From assembly GCA_964464375.1 (NCBI GenBank), contig CAYXFU010000015.1, forward strand, positions 1 to 64,000: DNA of 64,000 bases, in the 5' to 3' direction. Under the pieces are notes generated by a model. That model was not told the origin of the DNA. It worked only from the letters and a program-made list of their open reading frames with translations, and searched no databases. The translations under genes were made by a program, and so were the position numbers. Shown one piece after another: positions 15,598 to 25,266 of this stretch. Source of the DNA: CAIOZA01 sp964464375 (lineage in GTDB: Bacteria; Bacteroidota; Ignavibacteria; Kapaibacteriales; UBA2268). How positions within the stretch are numbered: position 1 is the stretch's first letter; every line of letters begins with the position of its first letter.

Positions 15598-17811
15598 TTA
15601 CATCTTCACAAACTTCCCAACTGTATCGCCAATCCGAACAAAATACAGCCCTGACACTAACCCGGAAACATCTATCTTGACTTTTTCCCCTCCTTTCCAA
15701 GGAGGGGTGTCACAAAGTGACGGGGTGGTTAGGATTTCTCCTAGCACATTAAATATTCTTATCTCAACAGATGGACTCCACTTGGCAAGTGGAGCCCATC
15801 TTGTCAAGTCGATTTCTATGAAATCAGTAGCAGGATTGGGAGAAATACTAAAATTCATAGTTGAATTCAAATAGCTATCTGGTGTTCCAAGAATTAAAGA
15901 ATCAGCTTTAAATACTACAATTAGATCTCCATTAGTTGTTATCAAAATATTCTTGCTGTCGGGTGACCATCCGATCGAACGAACTTGTAAAAGATTTCCT
16001 GATGTGTATTTTTTTATAACTTTCCAATTAGACGTATCATATAATAATAATTCGGAACTACATACCGCCAAATATTTTCCGTTTGGAGACCAACTCAATA
16101 CCCTGGAATAAGATGGTAAGTTAAGAATAATTTCTGTGAATGAAATTAGATTATATATTGAGATACTATCGTTGTTCAAAAAATAAGCAATATTTTTTGA
16201 ATCAGGACTCCAATCCAACGAAAATTCATTCACGTCTGATGTCAATCGTCTATTTCTTGACAATATTTCATTCCCATTCTCTGGATTTATTATTCGAATC
16301 GTTTTATCCTGGTAAATTGCTAGAAGGCTACCATCCGGACTCAAAGATAATTTATTCTTATCCTTTTTATCTATGTTTAAAACATTTATATTATTTATAT
16401 GATTAGTGCTCACATCGTATGAATATAAATATATTGTATATCCGGTGGGAGCATAATTAGTATTTTGTCCTCCTACTGCTATTTTTGAATTTTTACTCCA
16501 TGATACAGATTCAAGAATTCCGCAATAGTATGTATCATAGTATTCTTCATAATCACTGAACATAGTATCTAAAATCTTAAAATTACTAAAGCCTGCTCCT
16601 GTTCCAAAGGAATTCGGAACTAATAACTTTTTACCATCGGGTGACCATGCAATATCATCAACTGTTAACATAATTTTATTTCTCAATAATTCACATGTAT
16701 TCGCATCCCATAATATTAACTTACTAGTATTCCATGTAAAATTTTCTATAGTCGCTATCTTAGAATTGTCCGGTGACCAGTATCCTTTTATTTCTCTGGT
16801 ATAATTGTACCCTGAATATTTTTCAATCACATTAATTATTTCTCCGCTAGTCAAATCTTTAAAAATTATCTCTTTTTCATTAAAGTAAATTATGTTAGTC
16901 TCATTATTGTTTATCAAAAAATGCCTGTTATATGAATTATCAGCTATAATCGTATTGTTGTTCAAATCGGCGACTGAAATCTTTACTATCTGATGATTCG
17001 ATAAAGAACAATAGATATAATCACCATCAGAACTAAATACCAAATTATATATCGAGTTTTCTAAGTTGATTTTCTTTATTACTTTCAAAGATTGAGCGTC
17101 CCAGACATATAGTATTGAATCATTTTGAACAGAAGCAACTAATTTCTTATTTGGATCATAAGACATTAATAAAATTCTCTCATCGATCTTATCTTTTGAG
17201 TAATTCAGCTTTTTAGTTTTAAAATTGAATTTGCATAAACGAATGCTTGATTCTAATGAATCTTCGATAAATGAAAAGCCGACTGTATTATCATTATCAA
17301 AACTCCAACATCTATCGATATAATATGGTATTCCAGAATATGTTAATATTTCATCAGAATTGACATCAATTATTAGTAAATTATCATCAAGTCTATAATA
17401 TAATTTTGTTCTATCTGCAGACAGTTTTAAGTTATTTCTACCTTGAGTTGTCTTAAGCATGTATTCTTTGATTATATCTGCATTCAAATCCAAAATTTTT
17501 ATTTTATTATCGTAACCCTGGCAATTAGCAATACATATTCTTTGATCGTCGATCCAATCAACAAAATCAATATCTAAAGAATCAACAATATTTTTTATTA
17601 GTTTATTTTTCTCTAAATCCCAAATTAATATTCCGGCACCACTTATTGTTGCTAGCATTTGCTCATTGGGACTTACTTTGAGTCCTGAACAATACCCATA
17701 GTTAATATAAAAATTAACATCTACCTGTAATCTTGGTTTAGATTCCAGTTGATTATTTAAAAAAACAAATAGAAAAGTTAAAATAAAAAGAAATTTCAAG
17801 TAATTTTTCAT
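15598..17811 (-). CDS. Secreted WD40-like beta-propeller protein with T9SS sorting domain
   Basis: A 737-residue exported protein. ATG 17811 is chosen since GGAG precedes it; a signal peptide follows (MKNYLKFLFILTFLFVFLNN). Residues about 30-650 are a series of WD40/TolB-like blades with recurring WSPDSKN, WSPDGKK and LSPDGSLLA motifs and IWDLE/LWDAN strands, which suggests one or two propellers. The last 75 residues form the type IX sorting domain (SISPNPATDFIEIDL through GLYFVRIG to KFVKM). The final part is identical at DNA level over 188 bp to that of the upstream gene. The binding partner is unknown. Confidence 0.85.
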   Translation of the reverse strand: MKNYLKFLFILTFLFVFLNNQLESKPRLQVDVNFYINYGYCSGLKVSPNEQMLATISGAGILIWDLEKNKLIKNIVDSLDIDFVDWIDDQRICIANCQGYDNKIKILDLNADIIKEYMLKTTQGRNNLKLSADRTKLYYRLDDNLLIIDVNSDEILTYSGIPYYIDRCWSFDNDNTVGFSFIEDSLESSIRLCKFNFKTKKLNYSKDKIDERILLMSYDPNKKLVASVQNDSILYVWDAQSLKVIKKINLENSIYNLVFSSDGDYIYCSLSNHQIVKISVADLNNNTIIADNSYNRHFLINNNETNIIYFNEKEIIFKDLTSGEIINVIEKYSGYNYTREIKGYWSPDNSKIATIENFTWNTSKLILWDANTCELLRNKIMLTVDDIAWSPDGKKLLVPNSFGTGAGFSNFKILDTMFSDYEEYYDTYYCGILESVSWSKNSKIAVGGQNTNYAPTGYTIYLYSYDVSTNHINNINVLNIDKKDKNKLSLSPDGSLLAIYQDKTIRIINPENGNEILSRNRRLTSDVNEFSLDWSPDSKNIAYFLNNDSISIYNLISFTEIILNLPSYSRVLSWSPNGKYLAVCSSELLLYDTSNWKVIKKYTSGNLLQVRSIGWSPDSKNILITTNGDLIVVFKADSLILGTPDSYLNSTMNFSISPNPATDFIEIDLTRWAPLAKWSPSVEIRIFNVLGEILTTPSLCDTPPWKGGEKVKIDVSGLVSGLYFVRIGDTVGKFVKM
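15641..15828 (-). repeat. Sorting-domain repeat, copy A (188 bp)
   Basis: Base-for-base identical by eye to 17869-18056. It includes two coding palindromes: CCCCTCCTT/AAGGAGGGG, and ACTCCACTTG/CAAGTGGAG within GATGG...CCATC. Confidence 0.9.
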
Positions 17812-17825
17812 ATTATACTCCATAT

Positions 17826-19046
17826 TCATATCTTTACAAATTTACTTACTTTATCCCATATCCTCACGAAATACAGCCCTGACACTAACCCGGAAACATC
17901 TATCTTGACTTTTTCCCCTCCTTTCCAAGGAGGGGTGTCACAAAGTGACGGGGTGGTTAGGATTTCTCCTAGCACATTAAATATTCTTATCTCAACAGAT
18001 GGACTCCACTTGGCAAGTGGAGCCCATCTTGTCAAGTCGATTTCTATGAAATCAGTTGTAGGATTGGGGGAAACACTAAAATTTTCGGCATTGATACCAT
18101 CTTTTACATCTGTTGTGTCCCTGAGGAAAGCCCTAAGCTTTGGATAATCCATACCTTCATCAATATACCATATCTTATCGAAGTCCCACCCTCTATCAAC
18201 AAAGGTCTTTTGTTTCATCATCTCAGCCGTAGGAAGACCAGTGGCACCATGATATAAATCTTTTTCTGGAATTCCGGTAACATCTGTATCCCAATAACTA
18301 CCTTCAGCCCTCTCATTTGGGCAATAGGCACAAGATAAATTATTGGAAAAATTTACTTTTCCAGTGGTATAACAATAAGTTGCACTAACATTTGTAGCAC
18401 CATTAGAAAAACTGGATATACTGTATGAGTCATAACCGGAATCAGCCATTACTGTACAATTTGAATAACAATTTTTAAATTTAGAAATATTACTATATCC
18501 ACAGAAGCCGGAAATATGATAAGGATATGAAGAATTATTTTTTTGCTTTTCTGCTGTTATTTTACCTTCAGTGAAGCATTCACTAATTGTATCCCTATCC
18601 GAAGAGCCACACAAACCGCCAACATCATAGCCACCAATGATTTCGAAATTTTCTAAACCGACTCTTTTGATAATTGAATTTGTACTCGAAGAGAATAATC
18701 CTACTCCCGCAAACCCTGGTAGATTTATATATAGATTTTTAATTACATGTCCATTTCCATCAAAATTGCATGATGAAATAAATATTGGGATAAATCCTTT
18801 GGGTTGATCTGGAGTAGTAGAATCTCTATCATGATCACCAACATGCCAATTTCTTGTCTCTTTAGCCTCAATGTCATTCACAAGAATGAAGTACTTATCG
18901 TAAGGTTGCATTTTTATTAATTCCTGCAATTCAATAATACTTGTAATTTGGAATGGATCATCCATTGTTCCGGTTCCTTTCCCTGAGAAAGAAAAGGAAA
19001 TAATGGGAAATAGGAATATTACTAATACATATTTTATTGATTTCAT
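17826..19046 (-). CDS. Secreted GLUG-motif protein with T9SS sorting domain
   Basis: A 406-residue exported protein starting at ATG 19046 (GAGGAATAAT before it) with signal peptide MKSIKYVLVIFLFPIISFSFS. The body opens with GKGTGTMDDPFQITSIIELQ, the usual beginning of right-handed beta-helix or GLUG adhesin-like proteins. It then has repeated GLUG-like units such as GVGLFSSSTNSIIKRVGLEN and GGYDVGGLCGSSDRDTISEC. Cysteines recur at regular places. The C-terminal 75 residues are a type IX sorting domain almost identical to the next gene's. The downstream propeller gene starts 14 bp after its stop, so the two form an operon. An adhesin or matrix role is plausible. Confidence 0.82.
   Translation of the reverse strand: MKSIKYVLVIFLFPIISFSFSGKGTGTMDDPFQITSIIELQELIKMQPYDKYFILVNDIEAKETRNWHVGDHDRDSTTPDQPKGFIPIFISSCNFDGNGHVIKNLYINLPGFAGVGLFSSSTNSIIKRVGLENFEIIGGYDVGGLCGSSDRDTISECFTEGKITAEKQKNNSSYPYHISGFCGYSNISKFKNCYSNCTVMADSGYDSYSISSFSNGATNVSATYCYTTGKVNFSNNLSCAYCPNERAEGSYWDTDVTGIPEKDLYHGATGLPTAEMMKQKTFVDRGWDFDKIWYIDEGMDYPKLRAFLRDTTDVKDGINAENFSVSPNPTTDFIEIDLTRWAPLAKWSPSVEIRIFNVLGEILTTPSLCDTPPWKGGEKVKIDVSGLVSGLYFVRIWDKVSKFVKI
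17869..18056 (-). repeat. Sorting-domain repeat, copy B (188 bp)
   Basis: Identical partner of 15641-15828, while flanking coding sequence diverges at once on the passenger side. This indicates recent gene conversion or exchange of the sorting module. Confidence 0.9.
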
Positions 19047-19258
19047 ATTATTCCTCAATCGGGATTTAGTTTGCGTTTTCACCAATTAAAATATTAATAT
19101 ACATTTCTCTTATATACAGATACATGTTTATATTAACTTAAATGATTTATTGAAAGAATCCTAATTATATATTTATTGGGTTGTATTTTAACGTGCTACA
19201 TTTATTTAATTAGCATATACTAAATAGAAACTTAGCTGAAAGATAGGTATGTATCAAA

Positions 19259-19288
19259 AAAAAGCTGCCTGAAATCAAGCAGCTTTTT
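19259..19288. terminator. Hairpin AAAAAGCTGC/GCAGCTTTTT, left of the response regulator gene
   Basis: A 10-bp perfect stem with an A/T tail on both sides, in the 314-bp gene-free interval 19086-19399. It is nearly identical to the hairpin at 20060-20092. No gene in the window ends into it, so what it terminates is unclear. The rest of the interval is AT-rich and shows nothing else I can support. Confidence 0.5.
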
Positions 19289-19399
19289 GCAATTAATTTT
19301 GGAAAGGATAATAAAATTATTAAAAAATTCGTAGAGAAATTAATATTTATTCCGATATTAAGAAAAATAAATTTTAATTAGATTTAATATATATTACTT

Positions 19400-20035
19400 A
19401 TGCTTAAAATACTCGTTGTAGAAGATTCACCAACTGCTAGAAGATTGATTAGAAGTTCATTAATATCGATTGGCTACGAAGATATTTTTGAAGCCGAAGA
19501 CGGAGTTGTTGCCCTTAAAATTCTTAAAACTAAACATATTGATATTATTATCACTGACTGGAATATGCCAAACATGAATAGTTTAGAGCTAGCTAGCATT
19601 ATCCGGAATGATGATAAATTATTTGACTTGCCAATAATAATTGCTACTACAAACAATGAAAAGGATGATATTCAAAAAGCTATAAAATCTAAAATTAATG
19701 GATATCTTGTCAAGCCTTTTAACTCCGTAGCTTTGAGCAAAGCTTTAGATCCATTAGCAGAGATTATTATTGAAAGAGAGAGGAAAAAAACAAAAAATAT
19801 TCTAAAGATAGAAATAATAATTAACGGGAATTTATCTCTACCAATTGATGAAATACAGATCACAAAAGCGTTCAAATCAGGAAATGAGCCTGTCGAAATG
19901 GTTTCTACTCAAATTGAGCAGCCATCTAAAGATTTAATAATTGAAAATAAAATACAAATCCTTAAGAACAAAATTGATTTTTCTGCTGAATTTATAGATA
20001 ACGAAAATCACATAAAAGAGAAACTGAATATGTAA
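19400..20035 (+). CDS. CheY-like response regulator with unknown C-terminal extension
   Basis: Residues 1-120 are a receiver domain: acidic pair Glu8/Asp9, phospho-acceptor Asp53 in IIITDWNMP, Thr83 and Lys105 in YLVKPF. The remaining 90 residues (from about 122) start with a charged stretch ERERKKTKN and show no DNA-binding or enzymatic motif that I recognise. The N-terminus resembles CheY-type receivers that act by protein contact. No histidine kinase is adjacent; the nearest in the window is at 30.9 kb. It lies between two near-identical hairpins, the right one serving as its terminator. Confidence 0.8.
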   Translation: MLKILVVEDSPTARRLIRSSLISIGYEDIFEAEDGVVALKILKTKHIDIIITDWNMPNMNSLELASIIRNDDKLFDLPIIIATTNNEKDDIQKAIKSKINGYLVKPFNSVALSKALDPLAEIIIERERKKTKNILKIEIIINGNLSLPIDEIQITKAFKSGNEPVEMVSTQIEQPSKDLIIENKIQILKNKIDFSAEFIDNENHIKEKLNM

Positions 20036-20059
20036 ATTCTGATATATTCACATTAACGT

Positions 20060-20092
20060 AAAAAAGCTGCCTGAAATTCAAGCAGCTTTTTT
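20060..20092. terminator. Terminator between the convergent response regulator and subtilase genes
   Basis: AAAAAGCTGC (20061-20070) pairs with GCAGCTTTTT (20082-20091), with A- and T-runs at both ends, so it may terminate both strands. It is almost a copy of the hairpin at 19259-19288. Confidence 0.8.
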
Positions 20093-20112
20093 GATAATAT
20101 ATAATAAATCAA

Positions 20113-21333
20113 TTAGAAATGAACCTTGTTATAAGTATCAGTACCGGAACGAGTTACAGTTCCGCTAGTGTTAATTGTTCCTTGATTTGCAACAAAAATT
20201 CCGGTTGCAAATGGAGTTGCCATCGAAGTACCCGACCAAGAAGCAGTATTAGTCCTACTTCTATAAAGCACCAAAGAAAGAACACTAACGCCTGGAGCAG
20301 CCAGATCAACTGGTGGTTGGCCGTAATTAGAGAAGGAAGCCCACTGTCCGCTACTATTGAAAGCAGCAATAGTTTTAATGTAAGTCCCATTCGCACGTGC
20401 CGGTGAAGTATTAGTTGCAGAAGCGCCATCGTTTCCTGCGGCTAAGCAAAATGTGATTGTTTTGTTATTATAGGTTGAAGCATTAATGACCGCATCATCC
20501 AAAGTTGTCGATGCTCCTCCGCCAAGACTCATATTAGCAACATCTCCACTTGCAGCAGCAGTGGCAACATAGTTAATGCCAGCAATAACCTGAGCATAAG
20601 TACCAGAGCCATTTGAATTTAACACTCTTACTGCGACTAATTTGGCTCCGGGAGCTACGCCAACAACTCCAATAGAATTATTTTTAGCACCGATTATGCC
20701 TGAAACATGTGTCCCATGTCCGTTACCATCTGCCCATGAACTAGTATTGCTAGTAGTATAATTTCTACATAACGAAGTTTGAATGTTTAATTCAGGTACT
20801 CGGGAGGTTGCCCAGTTAGGATCAATACCGGTATCAATTATCCATGCAGTATGGTAATTGGAACCGGAGCAATCGGTATTAATATTTGCTCCGACAGAAT
20901 TAACACCCCAATTTTGACCCTGAGTCTGGATCTGGTTTTCTTTATAATTATAAGATGTTGTGATAGGGTTTTCTAGTTTGATTTCCTTGTCAGCTTCAAC
21001 ATAAGAAACTCTTGAGTCTTTTGTGAGTTCTAAAGCTTTATTGTGACTCACTCTTACAGCAAAACCATGAATTGCAGCTTCATAAACAAAAAGTAAATCT
21101 GATGTTGGAATCTGATGGTCGGCAAGGACACTTTGTACCTTAGCGGCTATGCCTGCGCTACCTGCTATTTCGTTGATTTTTGATTCTGCGAAAACGACAA
21201 TATACTGATTATTGAAGCCCTGCTTCAAAATCTGTGAATTAGTTATCGGATTTGTTCCATTATCCTTATTACAGGAAATGAGAATTAGAACTGCCAGAAA
21301 TGGCATAATTTTGATTAGTGCAGATCTATACAT
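20113..21333 (-). CDS. Subtilisin-like serine protease (S8), lipoprotein
   Basis: A 406-residue protein with a lipobox (LILISC, Cys21), an inhibitor I9-type prodomain (about 40-120, beginning QYIVVFAES) and an S8 catalytic domain. The triad is Asp167 (WIIDTGID), His206 (GNGHGTHVSG) and Ser370 (GTSMATPFATG), with the oxyanion Asn in LAAGND. Two cysteine-bearing stretches (NTDCSG, SLCRNY) are near the active site. It resembles the proteinase K branch. It is probably anchored at the cell surface or in the periplasm and matured by prodomain cleavage. It is monocistronic. Confidence 0.92.
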   Translation of the reverse strand: MYRSALIKIMPFLAVLILISCNKDNGTNPITNSQILKQGFNNQYIVVFAESKINEIAGSAGIAAKVQSVLADHQIPTSDLLFVYEAAIHGFAVRVSHNKALELTKDSRVSYVEADKEIKLENPITTSYNYKENQIQTQGQNWGVNSVGANINTDCSGSNYHTAWIIDTGIDPNWATSRVPELNIQTSLCRNYTTSNTSSWADGNGHGTHVSGIIGAKNNSIGVVGVAPGAKLVAVRVLNSNGSGTYAQVIAGINYVATAAASGDVANMSLGGGASTTLDDAVINASTYNNKTITFCLAAGNDGASATNTSPARANGTYIKTIAAFNSSGQWASFSNYGQPPVDLAAPGVSVLSLVLYRSRTNTASWSGTSMATPFATGIFVANQGTINTSGTVTRSGTDTYNKVHF

Positions 21334-21480
21334 AATTAATAACTCCCAATATTATGAATGAATTGTAAACCAAACCAAACTTAATTAATTATTCAGTAAA
21401 ATGCAAAAGAAATAGCATTATTTTCAAACTATTTTCTATTGATAGCTAACTAAAATGTAAAGTTGAAAATTAATATTTCA

Positions 21481-21954
21481 TTAAATAAGCCAACCATGAG
21501 CTCCGGCAACTGCACCAGCCATTGTTATCAGACTCAATATCAAAAGAATCCAATGAGCTGTATGCATTATTTTGAATGTTCTCACTGGATCAATTTTAAC
21601 ATATTTCTGAAAAATTTTATGTAAAACCAAAGGCTCCAAGACAAATAAAATAAGAGTGAATATCAGCCATAGAAGTGTCATCCCATGAACCCACCAGTAT
21701 CTTATATCAAGATATCTATCCCAGGCATTCATTACATACAGCATATAAAATCCTGATATACCTGTTAAGAGAGTTGCATGTTTGGCAACTGTAGAGAATT
21801 TAGATTCAATCCTCGTAAATATATCTGACTTTTCATCATTTGATTTGAATCTTTTAATTGCAGGTATCAATACCATAGTAACCATAGCTACACCACCTAT
21901 CCAAATTACTACTGCTAACACATGAACAACTCTTGCAATTACATAATATTCCAC
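21481..21954 (-). CDS. CopD-like/DUF2269 integral membrane protein
   Basis: A 157-residue protein with four hydrophobic helices. The first contains RVVHVLAVVIWIGGVAMVT, the pattern of CopD/DUF2269 proteins in which the His may bind copper or haem. Later helices carry WWVHGMTLLWLIF and MHTAHWILLILSL, giving further buried His. The start is GTG at 21954; no in-frame ATG fits better. Function is uncertain: copper handling or a cytochrome-like role are the usual ideas. Confidence 0.75.
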   Translation of the reverse strand: MEYYVIARVVHVLAVVIWIGGVAMVTMVLIPAIKRFKSNDEKSDIFTRIESKFSTVAKHATLLTGISGFYMLYVMNAWDRYLDIRYWWVHGMTLLWLIFTLILFVLEPLVLHKIFQKYVKIDPVRTFKIMHTAHWILLILSLITMAGAVAGAHGWLI

Positions 21955-22194
21955 AATGTTTTTATCCTAATAATTAAAAATTTAGACAAACTTAATAAAT
22001 AATTTAGTCAATAAAAATTATAAATATAGGATGTAAGAATCTTTATAATTTCAAATGAATGATTTATGCAGAATCAAGATTCTTGTGCATTAATGCAAAT
22101 TAATATATTTTATGATTTCTTAGTTTAATCTTAAACTTTCTAAAGGTATATTTAGTCTATATGTTTTCTTATTTAATAATTAAAATAATAATAT

Positions 22195-25038
22195 ATGTAC
22201 AAGTCAATTCTTTTATTCTTTATTTGCTCCAGCTTAGCTTTCTCTCAGGGATTTACAGTTAAGGGTACAGCCCGGGATGATGATTCGAAAAAGCCATTAA
22301 TCAGTGCCAGCGTTCAATTGCTAGATCGCGACAGCGTATCGAAGTATCACGCTATTACCGATAAATCAGGTAATTTTGATATGACTGATGTAAAACCAGG
22401 ACCATATAATCTAAAAATAACTTATATAGGCTACAAACCCTTCACCAAACCAGTAAAAATTTTTTCAAAAGAAAGTTTTGTTAATCTGGGCAATGTCGAT
22501 ATAACTCCAGATGACATCCAGACAGATGAAGTTGTTGTCAATGCCAAAGCTCCTATTGGTGAGCAGAAAGAAGACACTACGATATTCAATGCCAGCAGTT
22601 TTAAAACTACAAAGGATGCCACAGCAGAAGATTTGGTTAAAAAGATGCCCGGCGTAGAAGTTGATCAGTCCGGTACTGTCAAAGCTCAAGGTGAAGAAGT
22701 AAAGAAGGTAATGGTTGATGGGAAGCCATTCTTTGGCGACGATCCTACCGCAGCATTGAGGAATTTGCCTTCGGAAGTTATAGACAAGGTTCAGATTTAC
22801 GATAAAATGAGCGAACAATCCGAGTTCTCGGGTTTTGATGACGGTCAAACCACAAAAACGATGAACATAATCACTAAAGCATTAAAAAGAAACGGCCAAT
22901 TCGGTAAATTTAGTGCCGGATACGGTCATCAGGATAAGTACAACGCATCACTTAATCTAAATATATTCCAAGGCGCACAGAGAATTTCGATTCTTGGACT
23001 ATCGAACAACGTAAACCAACAGAATTTTGCTGTAATGGACATACTCGATATGGTTGGAACTTCCACTCCACAATCTCAGATGTTTCGTTCATTTGTCGGA
23101 AGAGGCGGATTGAATGCAATAGGTGGAATGAGCGGTGGTCGCGGACCCGGCGGCGGCGGTGGTGGCGGTTTCGGTGGAGGACAGAATTTCTTCGTAGGTC
23201 AGACTGATGGCATCAGTACTACTCATGCTCTTGGCGGGAACTATTCCGACACTTGGACAGAAGGTATGGATGTTACGGGATCTTATTTTTATAATTACAC
23301 AACAACCAAGAATACTCAGCTAACAGATCGCCTGTATAATTTAAATGGAGATACAGCACAATCTTATAATCAGAATACTAATTCTTTCCAGAAAAATATA
23401 AATCATAAATTTAATTTCAAGTACAATTATCAGATTGACACTAATACATCAATCATGATAAAACCCGCGATGACTGTTCAGGCTACCAATCCAAACAGTA
23501 ATTCATATAATCAGAATTTGATGGATACAATTCGACTCAATTCATCAAATAACATCAATACATCGGGTTACACTGGATACAATTTCTCTAATGAGTTCCT
23601 TTTCAAATATAGATTTGGCGTTGTAGGAAGAACTATCTCAATTGATGTTAATACCGGATTGAACGATAAAAATGGCGGCTCTACCTTGCTGAGCTATAAT
23701 ACATATTACCGTGGTTTGGATTCAACAATAAACATTCTTGATCAATTAACAAATTATCCTACTAATGGTTATAATTACAATGTTACTGTTAATTACACTG
23801 AACCAATACATAAGGATGGTCAGTTATTGCTAAAATATAATCTGACTTTCAATAACAATCAGGCTGACAGAAGAACCTATTTCCTTGATTCACTAACAAA
23901 TAATTATTCTGTTCTTGATTCTGTGCTGTCCAATCAGTTCGATAATGATTATCTGTATCAGAGCCCGGGAATTGCATACAGATACAAAATCGATAAACTC
24001 CAGTTGACAGCGGCGATTGATTATCAGATGTCGGAATTAAAAAGCAATCAGCTATTCCCTCAAACTCAAAATGATATAAATTATAAATACAAAAATTGGC
24101 TTCCCTCAATGAGGATAAACTATAAGTTTGACCAGAGAACAAGTCTTATGCTTAACTACAGAACGAGTACAAGTGCTCCTTCGGTTACTCAGCTTCAGAA
24201 TGTCATCGACAACAGCAATCCTCTGCAGATTTCTATTGGTAATCCCAATCTCCAGCAAAGTACTTCTAATTATGCGATGATCAGATACAACACATTCAGT
24301 TCAGACTTCAATAATGTATTCTTCTTTTATGCCGGAATTAACAACAGAATGAACTATATTGGTAATTCAACTTTAATTGTGGCTAAGGATACAGTAATCG
24401 GTCCCAATATAATTGGACATGCAGGAGGCCAAATAGCCCAACCGGTTAATATTAACGGTTTCTGGAATATAAACGGTATGATGAATTTTGGTTTCCCTAT
24501 ACCATTTATCGGATCTAAGATGACAATCGGCGGTGGTGGTATGTATTCACGCACACCCAGCTTGGTTAACAATGCAGACAATATTTCTGATTTATATAAT
24601 ATAAATGTACTTGGTATGCTGACAAGCAACATCAGCGAAAATGTTGATTTCAATCTGTCATTCCGTGCAAATGTGAACCAAACCCGCAATTCATTGGATA
24701 AATCAAATAATTATTCTTACAATAACTACCTGACAACATTCAATTTGAAATGGATTTTCTGGGAAGGGATATTCATTCAGACAGAAGGCAGGAATCAGTT
24801 CTATACCGGCTATACTGCCGCCAATGCGAATTTCACGATGCTCAATTTCCATATAGGGAAAAAGCTTTTGGGTGAAGATAATGGCGAACTGAAGCTTTCC
24901 GTCTATGATTTATTGAATCAGGGTAAAAGCACACAAACAAATGTTACGGATTATTACACAGAGTATCAATATAATACTGCTCTGCAAAGATATATTATGC
25001 TGACATTCACATATAATCTGAGAATGTTCGGTAAGTAA
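22195..25038 (+). CDS. TonB-dependent receptor-like outer-membrane beta-barrel protein
   Basis: A 947-residue outer-membrane protein. It has a signal peptide (about 1-18), a carboxypeptidase-regulatory-like domain (about 20-105, TVKGTARDDDSKKPLISASV), then a plug-like region (DLVKKMPGVEVDQSG...IITK, about 140-225) and a large C-terminal barrel of the OMP_b-brl_3 kind, rich in alternating N/Y/T strands. A glycine-rich loop lies near residues 309-330. The end, FTYNLRMFGK, fits an outer-membrane insertion strand. No SusD-like partner is adjacent, so a polysaccharide-utilisation role is not supported. A broken copy of its 3' end occurs at 25856-25933. Confidence 0.85.
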   Translation: MYKSILLFFICSSLAFSQGFTVKGTARDDDSKKPLISASVQLLDRDSVSKYHAITDKSGNFDMTDVKPGPYNLKITYIGYKPFTKPVKIFSKESFVNLGNVDITPDDIQTDEVVVNAKAPIGEQKEDTTIFNASSFKTTKDATAEDLVKKMPGVEVDQSGTVKAQGEEVKKVMVDGKPFFGDDPTAALRNLPSEVIDKVQIYDKMSEQSEFSGFDDGQTTKTMNIITKALKRNGQFGKFSAGYGHQDKYNASLNLNIFQGAQRISILGLSNNVNQQNFAVMDILDMVGTSTPQSQMFRSFVGRGGLNAIGGMSGGRGPGGGGGGGFGGGQNFFVGQTDGISTTHALGGNYSDTWTEGMDVTGSYFYNYTTTKNTQLTDRLYNLNGDTAQSYNQNTNSFQKNINHKFNFKYNYQIDTNTSIMIKPAMTVQATNPNSNSYNQNLMDTIRLNSSNNINTSGYTGYNFSNEFLFKYRFGVVGRTISIDVNTGLNDKNGGSTLLSYNTYYRGLDSTINILDQLTNYPTNGYNYNVTVNYTEPIHKDGQLLLKYNLTFNNNQADRRTYFLDSLTNNYSVLDSVLSNQFDNDYLYQSPGIAYRYKIDKLQLTAAIDYQMSELKSNQLFPQTQNDINYKYKNWLPSMRINYKFDQRTSLMLNYRTSTSAPSVTQLQNVIDNSNPLQISIGNPNLQQSTSNYAMIRYNTFSSDFNNVFFFYAGINNRMNYIGNSTLIVAKDTVIGPNIIGHAGGQIAQPVNINGFWNINGMMNFGFPIPFIGSKMTIGGGGMYSRTPSLVNNADNISDLYNINVLGMLTSNISENVDFNLSFRANVNQTRNSLDKSNNYSYNNYLTTFNLKWIFWEGIFIQTEGRNQFYTGYTAANANFTMLNFHIGKKLLGEDNGELKLSVYDLLNQGKSTQTNVTDYYTEYQYNTALQRYIMLTFTYNLRMFGK

Positions 25039-25099
25039 GAATTAAGTTCAAATTGTTCATTTTAACTTTAGCCATTCTATAGAAACACAGTCTATTTGT

Positions 25100-25168
25100 G
25101 TCATTCCTGTGCATACAGGAATCTATGAATTACAGAGTAAAAATAATTCCTCCATTTGCAGAAATGAC
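25100..25168. repeat. Interspersed palindromic repeat with GTCATT(C/T)CTG ends
   Basis: GTCATTCCTGTGCATACAGG at the left and, inverted, GTCATTTCTGCAAATGGAGG at the right end. This is a MITE-like intergenic element with the same terminal GTCATT as the repeats at 30697 and 61698. Confidence 0.6.
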
Positions 25169-25266
25169 AGACCGGGAGCTGGAATATAACATTTTAGATT
25201 GTTTTATCGCCATAAGACAAAACATCAAATTATAATAAATTTTAAATAAGCTACGTCTAATTTTAA

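Noticed and set aside
23125..23185. GGCGGCGGCGGTGG-type short repeats, possible CRISPR or tandem repeat
   Set aside because: They code for a glycine-rich loop of the outer-membrane protein; no spacers. No CRISPR array was seen anywhere in the window.
22195..25038. SusC-like polysaccharide utilisation receptor
   Set aside because: No SusD homologue or glycoside hydrolase nearby, and the barrel is of the OMP_b-brl_3 kind.
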